DNA of 43,085 bases from a bacterium (GTDB taxonomy: Bacteria > Cyanobacteriota > Vampirovibrionia > Gastranaerophilales > UBA9971). Positions 8,985-16,271 of this stretch are shown piece by piece. The first letter of the stretch is position 1. Every line of letters begins with the position of its first letter. Location of the stretch: the NCBI GenBank assembly GCA_037147175.1, contig JBAWVS010000022.1, forward strand, positions 1 to 43,085. The letters run 5' to 3'. The notes below the pieces were generated by a model, which made no database searches, was not told where the DNA came from, and worked only from the letters and a program-made list of their open reading frames with translations. Position numbers and translations under genes: made by a program.

Positions 8985-10136
8985 TTATGCGACTTTCTCC
9001 TCGAATGATAATAATTTATCACGATAATATTCATATTGTTTTTTTCTAGCTTCAATCTCAGCAGGCAAACCTATTGAAATATCATTACACAACGCATCAA
9101 ACCTGTCTAAGATTGCAACAATACGCTCTTGCTCAAGAAGTGGTGGGACTGGAATTTGTACTTTATTTAATACAGTTTGTGTAAGACTCGGTACACCTCC
9201 AGCAGTATTAAGATTTTCTAAATGTTGCATTTTAAGATAGTAATAAATGTACTTAGGTACAACAATATCTGTATTTATATCTGTATAAAAAATTGTGTCA
9301 ACTGTCCAAAACGGAGTATCGAGATAGTAAAGTTTACCAATCGAGCCTTTTCTAGGTATAAGTACAGACGGTTTATTGTACGCAAACCTATCAATATAAT
9401 TAATAATCCCCCCTGTACCATAGACAGGGATATCACCACTAGGAAAACTCTTATAGTCTTTACCGTTTTTAATTGTAAGAACATCTCCCAAAATCATCCA
9501 ATTAACATTTTCATCATCACCAAACACAAGAAGTGAATCTCGATAATGCTCATACTGTTTTTTTCTAGCTGTAAGCTCCGCTGTAAGCTCCGCTGTAAGC
9601 TCCGTGAAATTGTCCAAAATTCGGACAATTTCACGTTGTACCTCCATTGGAGGTACAGGGATTAATATTTTTTCTAATTTAGATGGTGTTACTTCAATGA
9701 CTTTTGTCCCTTGTGCAATTTTAGCTTTTTGTGCAAAGAATGCTCGTGTTTGTAGCCAATATGCAATAAATTTTGCATTTTGATTATGCTTGAAAATCGC
9801 AGTATGTCCACCTGTAACAATTTCTTCATCGCCCAACCATGCAACGCATTTACACACATCATCTAAGTTTTCACTGGTAACAGCTATTATAATATCGTCT
9901 TTATTTACTTTTTTTAAAGTCTTTGCTAGTTCTTTTGATACAAATGATTTAGTAGTGTTTGTAAATGTTCCATAATAGGTATATATTTGACCATAATGAA
10001 TGCATTGCACTCCAGATTCGGTAAAGTCTGATTTTTTAAGACCATTACCTCTCGTAATAGTTCCAATTTCAGCCAAAGTTTTATATTCTACCCCGTCAGG
10101 ACATAATTTTTCAATTAATTCATCTAATTTACTCAT
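8985..10136 (-). CDS. hsdS: Type I restriction enzyme specificity subunit S
   Basis: The 383-residue subunit gives DNA target specificity to the HsdM and HsdR complexes. It has two variable target-recognition domains, each followed by a conserved helix. The central one reads REIVRILDNFTEL, then a TAEL repeat, then RKKQYEHYRDSLL. The C-terminal one reads QERIVAILDRFDAL, later RKKQYEYYRDKLL. It starts in a TAATG overlap with hsdM. The central spacer contains repeated TAEL units encoded by a 12-bp tandem repeat; in EcoR124I and R124/3 the number of such units changes the gap in the recognition site. The target itself cannot be predicted here. Confidence 0.95.
   Translation of the reverse strand: MSKLDELIEKLCPDGVEYKTLAEIGTITRGNGLKKSDFTESGVQCIHYGQIYTYYGTFTNTTKSFVSKELAKTLKKVNKDDIIIAVTSENLDDVCKCVAWLGDEEIVTGGHTAIFKHNQNAKFIAYWLQTRAFFAQKAKIAQGTKVIEVTPSKLEKILIPVPPMEVQREIVRILDNFTELTAELTAELTARKKQYEHYRDSLLVFGDDENVNWMILGDVLTIKNGKDYKSFPSGDIPVYGTGGIINYIDRFAYNKPSVLIPRKGSIGKLYYLDTPFWTVDTIFYTDINTDIVVPKYIYYYLKMQHLENLNTAGGVPSLTQTVLNKVQIPVPPLLEQERIVAILDRFDALCNDISIGLPAEIEARKKQYEYYRDKLLSFEEKVA
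9568..9603 (-). repeat. 12-bp tandem repeat coding TAEL units in hsdS
   Basis: Three perfect copies of the plus-strand unit GCTGTAAGCTCC lie at 9568-9579, 9580-9591 and 9592-9603. Read on the minus strand they encode repeated TAEL-type residues in the central helix of HsdS. Because the unit is 12 bases, gain or loss keeps the frame and adds or removes four residues. Confidence 0.9.
9603..9656. repeat. Two adjacent perfect hairpins inside hsdS
   Basis: A 13-bp perfect inverted repeat has arms at 9603-9615 and 9623-9635 and a 7-base loop. Two bases further on, a second 8-bp perfect repeat has arms at 9638-9645 and 9649-9656 and a 3-base loop. Both lie in the codons for the conserved central segment of HsdS, next to the TAEL repeat. 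Confidence 0.8.
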
Positions 10137-11701
10137 TAGGAACCTGCCTCGATTTCAGCGACAATCTTATCTATTTCGGTTCTTAATTCTTGTTCACGTG
10201 TAACAATTCTCTCAATTTCTTTATTAAGCTTGGTTATATCAACGATTTCCCGAGTGTCTTCTTGTTCTACATAAGTGCTTACCGACAAATTATAATCTTT
10301 TTCTTCTATTTTTGAATTTGGAACAAGTTTTGAAGCATACTCTTTATCTTTACGGTCTATGTATGTTTGAAGAATAGAATTGATATTAGCTTCTTTCAAC
10401 TTGTTATTATTCGTTATCTTTACGCACTCTTTGCTTGCATCAATAAATAAAGTTGAATTATCACTCTTTGATTTTTTCAATACCATTATACAAGTTGCAA
10501 TTGGTGTTCCAAAGAACAAATTACCGGGCAATTGAATCACGCAATCAACAAAATTGTTATCAATCAAATATTTTCTTATCTTTTGTTCAGCACCGCATCT
10601 ATACATTATCCCCGGGAAGCATACAATAGCTGCTGTTCCGTTAGTCGCAAGCCAAGAAAGTGAATGCATTATAAATGCCAAATCAGCTTTTGACTTTGGA
10701 GCTAGAACCCCGGCAGGTGAGAACCTTGGATCATTTATCAACAGAGAATTATCATCACCTTCCCAGTTTATAGAATAAGGAGGATTTGAAACGATAGCTT
10801 CAAACGGTTCATCATCCCAATGTTTTGGATCTATAAGGGTATCTCCGTGAGAAATATCAAATTTGTCATAGTCAATATCGTGTAAAAACATATTGATACG
10901 GCACAAGTTATATGTTGTAATATTTACTTCTTGACCATAAAAACCTTGTCTTACGTTATCTTTTCCAAGAATTTTTGCAAAATTTAAAAGTAATGAACCA
11001 CTACCGCAAGCAGGGTCATAAACTTTGTTTACTTCTGTTTTTCCGACAAGAGCAATTTTTGTAAGTAATTCTGAAACTTCTTGGGGTGTAAAGAATTCGC
11101 CTCCGCTTTTACCTGCTTTTGATGCGTACATACTCATTAAAAACTCATACGCATCGCCAAATGCATCGATGGTATTGTCTTTAAAATCGCCCAAGTTCAT
11201 TTTAAAAACACCATCTATCAATTTTACTAAGTTCTTATTCCGTTCAATGACAGTTCCACCTAGTTTTTTACTGTTAACATCAATATCATCAAACAATCCT
11301 TTTAAATCGGATTCGCTTTCTGAGCCAATAGCAGAATGTTCAATATTTTTAAATATTTTTTCAAGAGTTTCATTTAAATTTTCATCATTTGAAGCATTTT
11401 GTTTTACATTTTCAAATAATTCACTTGGATATATAAAAAAGCCTTTTGTTGTTACCAATTCATCCTTGGCTTCTTTCGCTTGTTCATCGCTCAATTTTGC
11501 ATAATTAAAATCTTTGTTGCCGGATTCAATTTCGCCTTTGTTGATATAATTGGTTAAATTTTCTGATATATATCTGTAAAACAATATCCCTAAAACATAT
11601 TGCTTAAAATCCCACCCGTCAACACTCCCCCTAAGGTCATCAGCGATACTCCAAATTGTGCGATGCAATTCTGTACGCTCTTGTTCTTTTTTATTATCCA
11701 T
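10136..11701 (-). CDS. hsdM: Type I restriction-modification DNA methyltransferase subunit M
   Basis: HsdM of about 521 residues methylates adenine within the site chosen by HsdS. The sequence shows an N-terminal helical domain (HRTIWSIADDLRGSVDGWDF), cofactor motif DPACGSGSLLLNF near residue 230 and catalytic NPPYS near residue 305, in gamma-class order. I chose the ATG at 11701 over an in-frame GTG at 11713 because GAGTGGAA lies at ribosome-binding distance from the ATG and the GTG falls inside that site. It is the first gene of the hsdM-hsdS-hsdR operon and overlaps hsdS by one base (TAATG). It is transcribed divergently from the WYL regulator, so the two may share control. Confidence 0.94.
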   Translation of the reverse strand: MDNKKEQERTELHRTIWSIADDLRGSVDGWDFKQYVLGILFYRYISENLTNYINKGEIESGNKDFNYAKLSDEQAKEAKDELVTTKGFFIYPSELFENVKQNASNDENLNETLEKIFKNIEHSAIGSESESDLKGLFDDIDVNSKKLGGTVIERNKNLVKLIDGVFKMNLGDFKDNTIDAFGDAYEFLMSMYASKAGKSGGEFFTPQEVSELLTKIALVGKTEVNKVYDPACGSGSLLLNFAKILGKDNVRQGFYGQEVNITTYNLCRINMFLHDIDYDKFDISHGDTLIDPKHWDDEPFEAIVSNPPYSINWEGDDNSLLINDPRFSPAGVLAPKSKADLAFIMHSLSWLATNGTAAIVCFPGIMYRCGAEQKIRKYLIDNNFVDCVIQLPGNLFFGTPIATCIMVLKKSKSDNSTLFIDASKECVKITNNNKLKEANINSILQTYIDRKDKEYASKLVPNSKIEEKDYNLSVSTYVEQEDTREIVDITKLNKEIERIVTREQELRTEIDKIVAEIEAGS

Positions 11702-11735
11702 AAATATTTCCACTCTACTATAATTATTTATAAAG

Positions 11736-11744
11736 ATTCTAGCA
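11736..11744 (-). promoter_or_regulatory. Extended -10 of a probable hsdM promoter
   Basis: On the minus strand the bases read TGCTAGAAT, an extended -10 (TGN plus TAGAAT) about 35 bases before the hsdM ATG. No good -35 is present at the usual distance, which fits an extended -10 promoter. An AT-rich dyad (ATTATT...AATAAT, about 11753-11772) lies just upstream. Confidence 0.4.
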
Positions 11745-11791
11745 TAAACAGGTTATTATTTATTGTTTAATAATACACAAAAGTAGTTGTT

Positions 11792-11832
11792 TATGTCCTT
11801 TTTTGACATATGGGCTTAATGTAGTGTAATAT
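11792..11832 (+). promoter_or_regulatory. WYL-regulator promoter with overlapping operator dyad
   Basis: TTGACA at 11803-11808 and TAATAT at 11827-11832, 18 bases apart, form a good promoter ahead of the WYL gene. A perfect dyad TATGTC-N7-GACATA (11792-11810) overlaps the -35 box. The same ATGTC-N7-GACA pattern recurs at 12845 and 15812, so this looks like a repressor site, plausibly for the WYL protein itself (inference). Confidence 0.6.
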
Positions 11833-11861
11833 AAACAATGTTTACAAGAAGGGACTTATAA

Positions 11862-12836
11862 ATGCGTTACGAAAGAGTAGAAGATATATTAAAACTGGCA
11901 ATTTTGCTACAAACAACCCCTTATGGTTTGTCATTATATGATATTCAGGAAAATTTCAGAGTATCACGCAGAACAGCAGAGAGAATGCGTGATGCTGTTG
12001 TTAGGCTTTTCCCGGATATTGAGTACTTTGATACACCTGACAAAATCAGGCGATGGAAACTAAACAGCAGTTTAAATCTTGTTTCTTTTACTTCCGATGA
12101 AATTGCGGAACTTGAAAACACAAAGAAAAAACTTCATGTTGATGGACTGGAAAATAAAGCTGAAATTATTGAGGATGTTATTCTTAAAATCAAAGCCTTG
12201 AACAAAAACGATATAAGCAAATTAGAAACTGATATTGAGGCAGTGATGGAAGCTGAAGGATATGCAATTCGGCAATATCCAAGATTTAAAGTTTCAAGAG
12301 AGCTGTTAAGCAAAATCAGAGAAGCAATAAAAGCATATAAAGTTCTGCATATTGTATATGAAAACAAAAACAAAGAAATTCAGGAATGTAATATTCATCC
12401 TTACGGCGTTATGTATGCAGAAAAACATTTTCTTGTAGCATATAACCCTGAAAGAAAAGCGTTAAGGCTATATAATCTCTCTAATATCAAGTCTATGGAA
12501 ATCCTTGATGAGTATTTCGAAAAAGATGAGTCTTTCTCTCTTGAGTCATACGCAAATAATTCCTTTGGGATTTATCAGGAAAAACCTGTTCCTATTACAT
12601 TGTTGTTCGATAAATCCGTTGCAGAAGATGTTAAAAACTTTCATTTTCACCCGACCCAAAAAATTAAAGAAGAAAAAGATGGCAGTATAAAACTTCAATT
12701 TAAAGCTGGTGGAATGCTTGAAATATGTTGGCATATTTTCAAATGGGGAGATAAAGTTAAAATCATCAAGCCGGAGAGTTTAAAACAGGAATATCTGTCT
12801 TTATTAAACAAAGCGCAGGAAACAGTAAACGATTAA
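11862..12836 (+). CDS. HTH and WYL domain transcriptional regulator
   Basis: The 324-residue protein has an N-terminal winged helix-turn-helix (about residues 8-65; LSLYDIQENFRVSRRTAERMRD is the helix-turn-helix core) and a WYL-type ligand-binding domain from about residue 165. The latter includes HIVYENKNKEIQECNIHPYG and EKHFLVAYNPERKALRLYNL, where the usual W-Y-L triplet is diverged to HFL. A C-terminal domain follows (LEICWHIFKWGDKVKIIKP). WYL regulators often control defence islands, for example BrxR and CapW, where they sense nucleic-acid signals. Here it sits divergent from the type I operon and its promoter carries an operator dyad. Autorepression plus control of neighbouring accessory promoters is my inference. 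Confidence 0.88.
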   Translation: MRYERVEDILKLAILLQTTPYGLSLYDIQENFRVSRRTAERMRDAVVRLFPDIEYFDTPDKIRRWKLNSSLNLVSFTSDEIAELENTKKKLHVDGLENKAEIIEDVILKIKALNKNDISKLETDIEAVMEAEGYAIRQYPRFKVSRELLSKIREAIKAYKVLHIVYENKNKEIQECNIHPYGVMYAEKHFLVAYNPERKALRLYNLSNIKSMEILDEYFEKDESFSLESYANNSFGIYQEKPVPITLLFDKSVAEDVKNFHFHPTQKIKEEKDGSIKLQFKAGGMLEICWHIFKWGDKVKIIKPESLKQEYLSLLNKAQETVND

Positions 12837-12844
12837 TTTTATAC

Positions 12845-12861
12845 ATGTCCACATTTGACAC
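12845..12861 (+). promoter_or_regulatory. Operator-like dyad upstream of the HNH gene
   Basis: ATGTC (12845-12849), seven bases, then GACAC (12857-12861) match the dyad at the WYL promoter with one mismatch. A TTGACA (12855-12860) overlaps it, as at 11803. A TATAAT occurs at 12882-12887, but the 21-base gap is longer than usual, so the promoter assignment is weaker than the dyad. Confidence 0.5.
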
Positions 12862-12919
12862 GCACATGCTTTAAACTAGTTTATAATAATAAAGTTAGAA
12901 AACAGAAAGGTATAAAATT

Positions 12920-13615
12920 ATGGAAGAAGTTTTCAAGCAAAGTATTAAAAATTTTAATGATTTTGGAAATGAAATTGGAACAACTCATAATCGCTACACC
13001 TTAAAAGAGCTGATTAATAAAATTATTCCACAAGAATTAATTGATAAAGATAGACAAGATAAAAAAGAACTATATATTTTTGAAGATATTAAAACACCTT
13101 TGCTACAAGAAGAACAATGGGGGCTACATCCAGAAGGCAAATATCATGTTAGCACTTTAGCGAGAGTAAAGTATAAAGATGAAATATTGCCTCAAAAAAA
13201 TAAGTTAAACGATAAAGGTAAAGAAATGCGAGGTTATTTAGTTTTAGCACAAAATGAGTCTTCAAATGGAATAAAATTAAATACTACAAAGCATATATAT
13301 GAATTTGCTGCAGAAACCTTTTTAAGAGAGCGACCTTGTGATGGTGCTGTTCACCATATTACAAATAATGGTTATGATAATAGACCTGAAAACCTAATCA
13401 GACTTAAATGGTGTGTTCATGCTTGTATACATCCGTTTATGGTTGATTTCAGAATTCCATATGTATGCCAAAAATGTTCAGTATGCAAAGAACTTAAAGA
13501 TATTTTGAAAGAATATAAAAATAAAAAAAACATTAATACTATAAACGATTTACATGATTGGAGCATTTTTTTAATTGACGAGAATAATTTTAGTGCAGGA
13601 GTAATTTGCACTTAA
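12920..13615 (+). CDS. HNH endonuclease with NUMOD4-like segment
   Basis: The 231-residue protein has a YHVSTLARVKY segment near residue 75 that resembles the NUMOD4 motif of phage homing endonucleases, and an HNH core VHHITNNGYDNRPENLI near residues 145-162 with paired histidines and the final asparagine. Cysteines after it (WCVHACIHPF, then VCQKCSVCKEL) could bind zinc, but this is not certain. Such enzymes nick or cut DNA and spread as homing genes or act in defence. The AGAAAGG ribosome site is 10 bases before the ATG. The gene is very AT-rich compared with the phage genes, which suggests separate acquisition. Confidence 0.75.
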   Translation: MEEVFKQSIKNFNDFGNEIGTTHNRYTLKELINKIIPQELIDKDRQDKKELYIFEDIKTPLLQEEQWGLHPEGKYHVSTLARVKYKDEILPQKNKLNDKGKEMRGYLVLAQNESSNGIKLNTTKHIYEFAAETFLRERPCDGAVHHITNNGYDNRPENLIRLKWCVHACIHPFMVDFRIPYVCQKCSVCKELKDILKEYKNKKNINTINDLHDWSIFLIDENNFSAGVICT

Positions 13616-13634
13616 AATAAGAAAGCCAACAAAA

Positions 13635-14012
13635 ATGAAAAAAATTCTTGTAGTTGATGATTCTCCTGATTGGAGAAACACGCATATATTTGCACTAAAA
13701 TATCATTTTGGAAAAAATGTTGAGATTCATAGTGCAAATTCTGCAAAACAGGGACATCTTATAATAACAAAAAATATGTTTGCTCCGTATGACATAATAC
13801 TTGTCGATATGGAAATGGAGGAGGATTTTACTCCGCTATATGCAGGTGAATGGCTGATTAAACAAATACAATCATTGAGCGAGTACAGTAACTCGAAAAT
13901 TTTTATTGTATCTTCTGTTGGAGAAATAGCCGAAATGGCTGCAAAATACGGAGTTAATTACATTCCAAAAGACAAATGCGAAGACATTATGGAATATAAA
14001 TTTAATGAATAA
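13635..14012 (+). CDS. Stand-alone response-regulator receiver domain
   Basis: The 125-residue CheY-like receiver has no output domain. The acidic pair D8-D9, the phosphoacceptor D58 in ILVDMEME, the switch residue S93/S94 in FIVSS and the lysine K112 in IPKDK are all present, so it should be phosphorylatable. No histidine kinase lies in the window, so its partner must be elsewhere. It starts 20 bases after the HNH gene and may share its transcript. Its presence among defence-type genes is odd. It might be chromosomal cargo rather than a defence part. Confidence 0.85.
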   Translation: MKKILVVDDSPDWRNTHIFALKYHFGKNVEIHSANSAKQGHLIITKNMFAPYDIILVDMEMEEDFTPLYAGEWLIKQIQSLSEYSNSKIFIVSSVGEIAEMAAKYGVNYIPKDKCEDIMEYKFNE

Positions 14013-14058
14013 TTTTAATCCTATTGATTTTTAGACGAATTTTAGAGGATATAAGAAA

Positions 14059-14829
14059 ATGAGAAAATATCTGGATGTTTGGCATATAGAAGATTTTGGC
14101 GAAACCGGCTTAGCTAAAATGAAATCCACTGACAATAAGCATTATCTGATTGATACATCAGGAAAAGTTGTGTTAGAACAGGCTGCACATGTTGAGATTA
14201 TGGGAAATTACGAGAAATATGCTTTATTTAATAAAGCAGGAGAAATTATAGTGCCTTATGGTGTATATAATAACATCGATTTTTCTATTATGGAAAACCT
14301 AACAGGAACAGCTTTTGTTGCTGGTAAAGGAGATTCTGTAGGATTAATAGACGATAAAGGGAACGAAATTGTACCGCTTGGTTATTATGAGCAAATTATT
14401 CAAACTTACTACAGAGGTTTACCTGAAGGGTATATTTTACCTTATGAATTTGCGAAAAATACATATTTGGCAGTAAAAAATGGTAAAGCAGGCTTGATTA
14501 ACGATAAGGGCGAAAAAATTGATTATAAATATTGTAATACAGAAGAAGAGTTGTTAATGCAATTTGCTATACCTGCAATTTACACTCCACATCTAACCCC
14601 AAAGCGTGGTAATAATGGATTGTTCGGCTATATTAACCAACAAAATGAACTAATTATTCCTTATCAATTTATTAATGCTCTTGAATTTGTAAATGGTTTT
14701 GCGTGTGTTTCCGATTCCCTAAATATTGAAGATGCTGATGAGTGGAAATGGCATCATATTGATGAAACAGGCAAACGCTTGCAATACACTGTGAATTATA
14801 ACGAAAATGGAGAAATAGATGCAAAATAA
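14059..14829 (+). CDS. WG-repeat protein
   Basis: The 256-residue protein contains WG (KWG) beta-repeats: LIDTSGKVV, GLIDDKGNEIVPLGYYEQI, AGLINDKGEKI and LFGYINQQNELIIPYQFINAL, spaced about 40-60 residues apart. No signal peptide is seen, so the copy is probably cytoplasmic. WG repeats form blade-like scaffolds, and their biochemical role is mostly unknown, although they occur in several proposed defence and effector proteins. Its end overlaps the next gene by 11 bases, which suggests the two act together. It follows the receiver gene by 46 bases in the same direction. Confidence 0.8.
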   Translation: MRKYLDVWHIEDFGETGLAKMKSTDNKHYLIDTSGKVVLEQAAHVEIMGNYEKYALFNKAGEIIVPYGVYNNIDFSIMENLTGTAFVAGKGDSVGLIDDKGNEIVPLGYYEQIIQTYYRGLPEGYILPYEFAKNTYLAVKNGKAGLINDKGEKIDYKYCNTEEELLMQFAIPAIYTPHLTPKRGNNGLFGYINQQNELIIPYQFINALEFVNGFACVSDSLNIEDADEWKWHHIDETGKRLQYTVNYNENGEIDAK

Positions 14830-15532
14830 AAAGAATATTTTTATTTTTGCAACAACATTGTTTCTTTGTTTAGGCATATTTTTATTGGCGTTGAGAATTT
14901 ATAAACAAAATCAAGAATTTAAAATTGATGAAGAAAAAATTCAACAAAGAGGCTATTCTTATGTATATTCAAACTCTACAAACAAGTGGAGAGAGTATAA
15001 AGCAAATAATATTTTAGCTTCTGATGACATAATGGTTAGCAAAGTCGAAGAAGGTAAGTGTTATATTTTTTATTTTTCGTCATATCAGCTTAAATATTTA
15101 AACCAAAATCTGTTATTGGAGAATGTTTCAACTTTTATAAAAAATGGCAAATTATATACTTTTGATTATTCCAGTCTTAAAATGAGCGAAATCATAGCTG
15201 CCGGAAGCAAATTCAATAATAAAAGACTCGATGTAAACGAAATTCAAAAGATCTATCCGTATGTTGAAGTAATCAAAGTCAGCGATTTTAAAAACGGTTA
15301 TCTGAAAATAAAGAAAAACAAATCCTCTCAGAGTTATTTGCTTCTTTCAGATGCCAATTATTATGCCTATAACTATAATATTGGCGGTTGTGGATTTGAA
15401 TTAAAAAGAGAAGATTATTTGCCAATGTTCACAATAACCTCTAATAAGGCAAAAATTGTATATTCATTTTTTGGAAATTGTAATCGGTGTGATGATGAAC
15501 ATCCGTGCTTAACTATGGAGTTTTTTGATTAA
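14819..15532 (+). CDS. Membrane-anchored protein of unknown function
   Basis: The 237-residue protein starts with a single membrane helix (FIFATTLFLCLGIFLLAL, residues about 8-25), which anchors a 210-residue soluble domain probably outside the membrane. I do not recognise the domain. It is rich in Tyr, Asn and Lys, with a cysteine set near the C-terminus (CGFEL, then NCNRCDDEHPC) that could form disulfides or bind metal. Start codon overlap with the WG gene points to coupled expression. A surface or periplasmic partner of the WG protein is possible but unproven. Confidence 0.7.
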   Translation: MQNKKNIFIFATTLFLCLGIFLLALRIYKQNQEFKIDEEKIQQRGYSYVYSNSTNKWREYKANNILASDDIMVSKVEEGKCYIFYFSSYQLKYLNQNLLLENVSTFIKNGKLYTFDYSSLKMSEIIAAGSKFNNKRLDVNEIQKIYPYVEVIKVSDFKNGYLKIKKNKSSQSYLLLSDANYYAYNYNIGGCGFELKREDYLPMFTITSNKAKIVYSFFGNCNRCDDEHPCLTMEFFD

Positions 15533-15541
15533 AAAATGTAT

Positions 15542-15748
15542 TTAAGCTTCTCGAAAAAATATGTACCCCACTCCGATAATACACAATAAATACAGGCATT
15601 TAAAGCAGCATAAATAGCTTGTTGCAAACCTTATGTGGAATAAAAACTTTATAAAATATGCTAACGGCAAAGCAAGCAATCCCATAATTGCATAAGAAGC
15701 AACAACTACTGTTAAAAATTCTAATACTCTATTAATTTTAATTTTCAT
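15542..15748 (-). CDS. Small two-helix membrane protein
   Basis: A 68-residue frame with an ATG start encodes two hydrophobic stretches, VVVASYAIMGLLALPLAYFI and YLLCIIGVGYIFF, with three cysteines near the middle (YLCCFKC) and a basic N-terminus. It is convergent with the preceding gene and nine bases from its stop. No clear homologue is recognised. It could be a real small membrane protein or a chance frame; the well-formed transmembrane pattern and ATG favour the former. Confidence 0.45.
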   Translation of the reverse strand: MKIKINRVLEFLTVVVASYAIMGLLALPLAYFIKFLFHIRFATSYLCCFKCLYLLCIIGVGYIFFREA

Positions 15749-15766
15749 AAATTCAGCATATCAGAC

Positions 15767-15828
15767 ACACATGTCAGTATCGGGCATGTGTAAAAATACA
15801 AAAAATTATAAATGTCCGATTCTGACAT
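15767..15828 (+). promoter_or_regulatory. Cluster of operator-like dyads before the HAD-like gene
   Basis: A perfect ATGTC-N7-GACAT dyad lies at 15812-15828, with CTGACA (15822-15827) as a possible -35. Just upstream a 7-bp inverted repeat ACACATG / CATGTGT (15767-15773 and 15785-15791) contains further TGTC and GACA halves. The main dyad matches those at 11792 and 12845. An in-frame ATG inside it (15812) would extend the next protein, but the real start is most likely at 15878. Confidence 0.55.
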
Positions 15829-15877
15829 ACTGTTATGCGAAAATAATTCTCATAGAGAAAAATTTAAGGATAAATTT

Positions 15878-16207
15878 ATGAAAAAGAAGATATTTATTGA
15901 TTTTGACGGTGTTCTAAATACTTATAACGGCTGGCAGGGAGATAATGAACTGTTTGAACCTATGCCATATGCAAAAGAATTTTTAAAAAGACTCTCTGAA
16001 ACTTATGAAGTTTACGTTTTTACTACAAGAAACAGGGAAAAGGTTTATAAATGGTTGATAAGATATTTTCTTAATGACTATATTGAAGACGTTACAAATA
16101 AAAAAGAGCCTGCGTATCTATATATTGATGACAGGGCTTTAAAATTCGATGGAGATTATACAAAAATCCTTGAAGAAATTGAAAATTTCAAACCACACTG
16201 GAAATAA
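15878..16207 (+). CDS. Small HAD-like phosphatase
   Basis: The protein of about 109 residues begins KKIFIDFDGVLNTYNGW, the first HAD motif with nucleophile D8 and acid D10. It continues with a YVFTTRN segment (motif II threonine) and ends with YLYIDDRALKF (metal-binding acidic pair). It lacks a large cap domain, so it is a minimal HAD phosphohydrolase; the substrate is unknown. Similar small HAD proteins occur in phages as nucleotidases or kinase-phosphatase pieces. I place the start at the ATG preceded by TAAGGA (15865-15870). An upstream in-frame ATG lies in the operator dyad. Confidence 0.75.
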   Translation: MKKKIFIDFDGVLNTYNGWQGDNELFEPMPYAKEFLKRLSETYEVYVFTTRNREKVYKWLIRYFLNDYIEDVTNKKEPAYLYIDDRALKFDGDYTKILEEIENFKPHWK

Positions 16208-16271
16208 ATTAATTCAAACAACTTAAACATGTTTTTTATATAATTATTTCAAAACAGCAGGAGTAAAATGA

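Noticed and set aside
15812-15877. A longer N-terminus for the HAD-like protein starting at 15812
   Set aside because: That ATG lies within the operator dyad and lacks a ribosome site, while the ATG at 15878 follows TAAGGA and starts exactly at the HAD motif.
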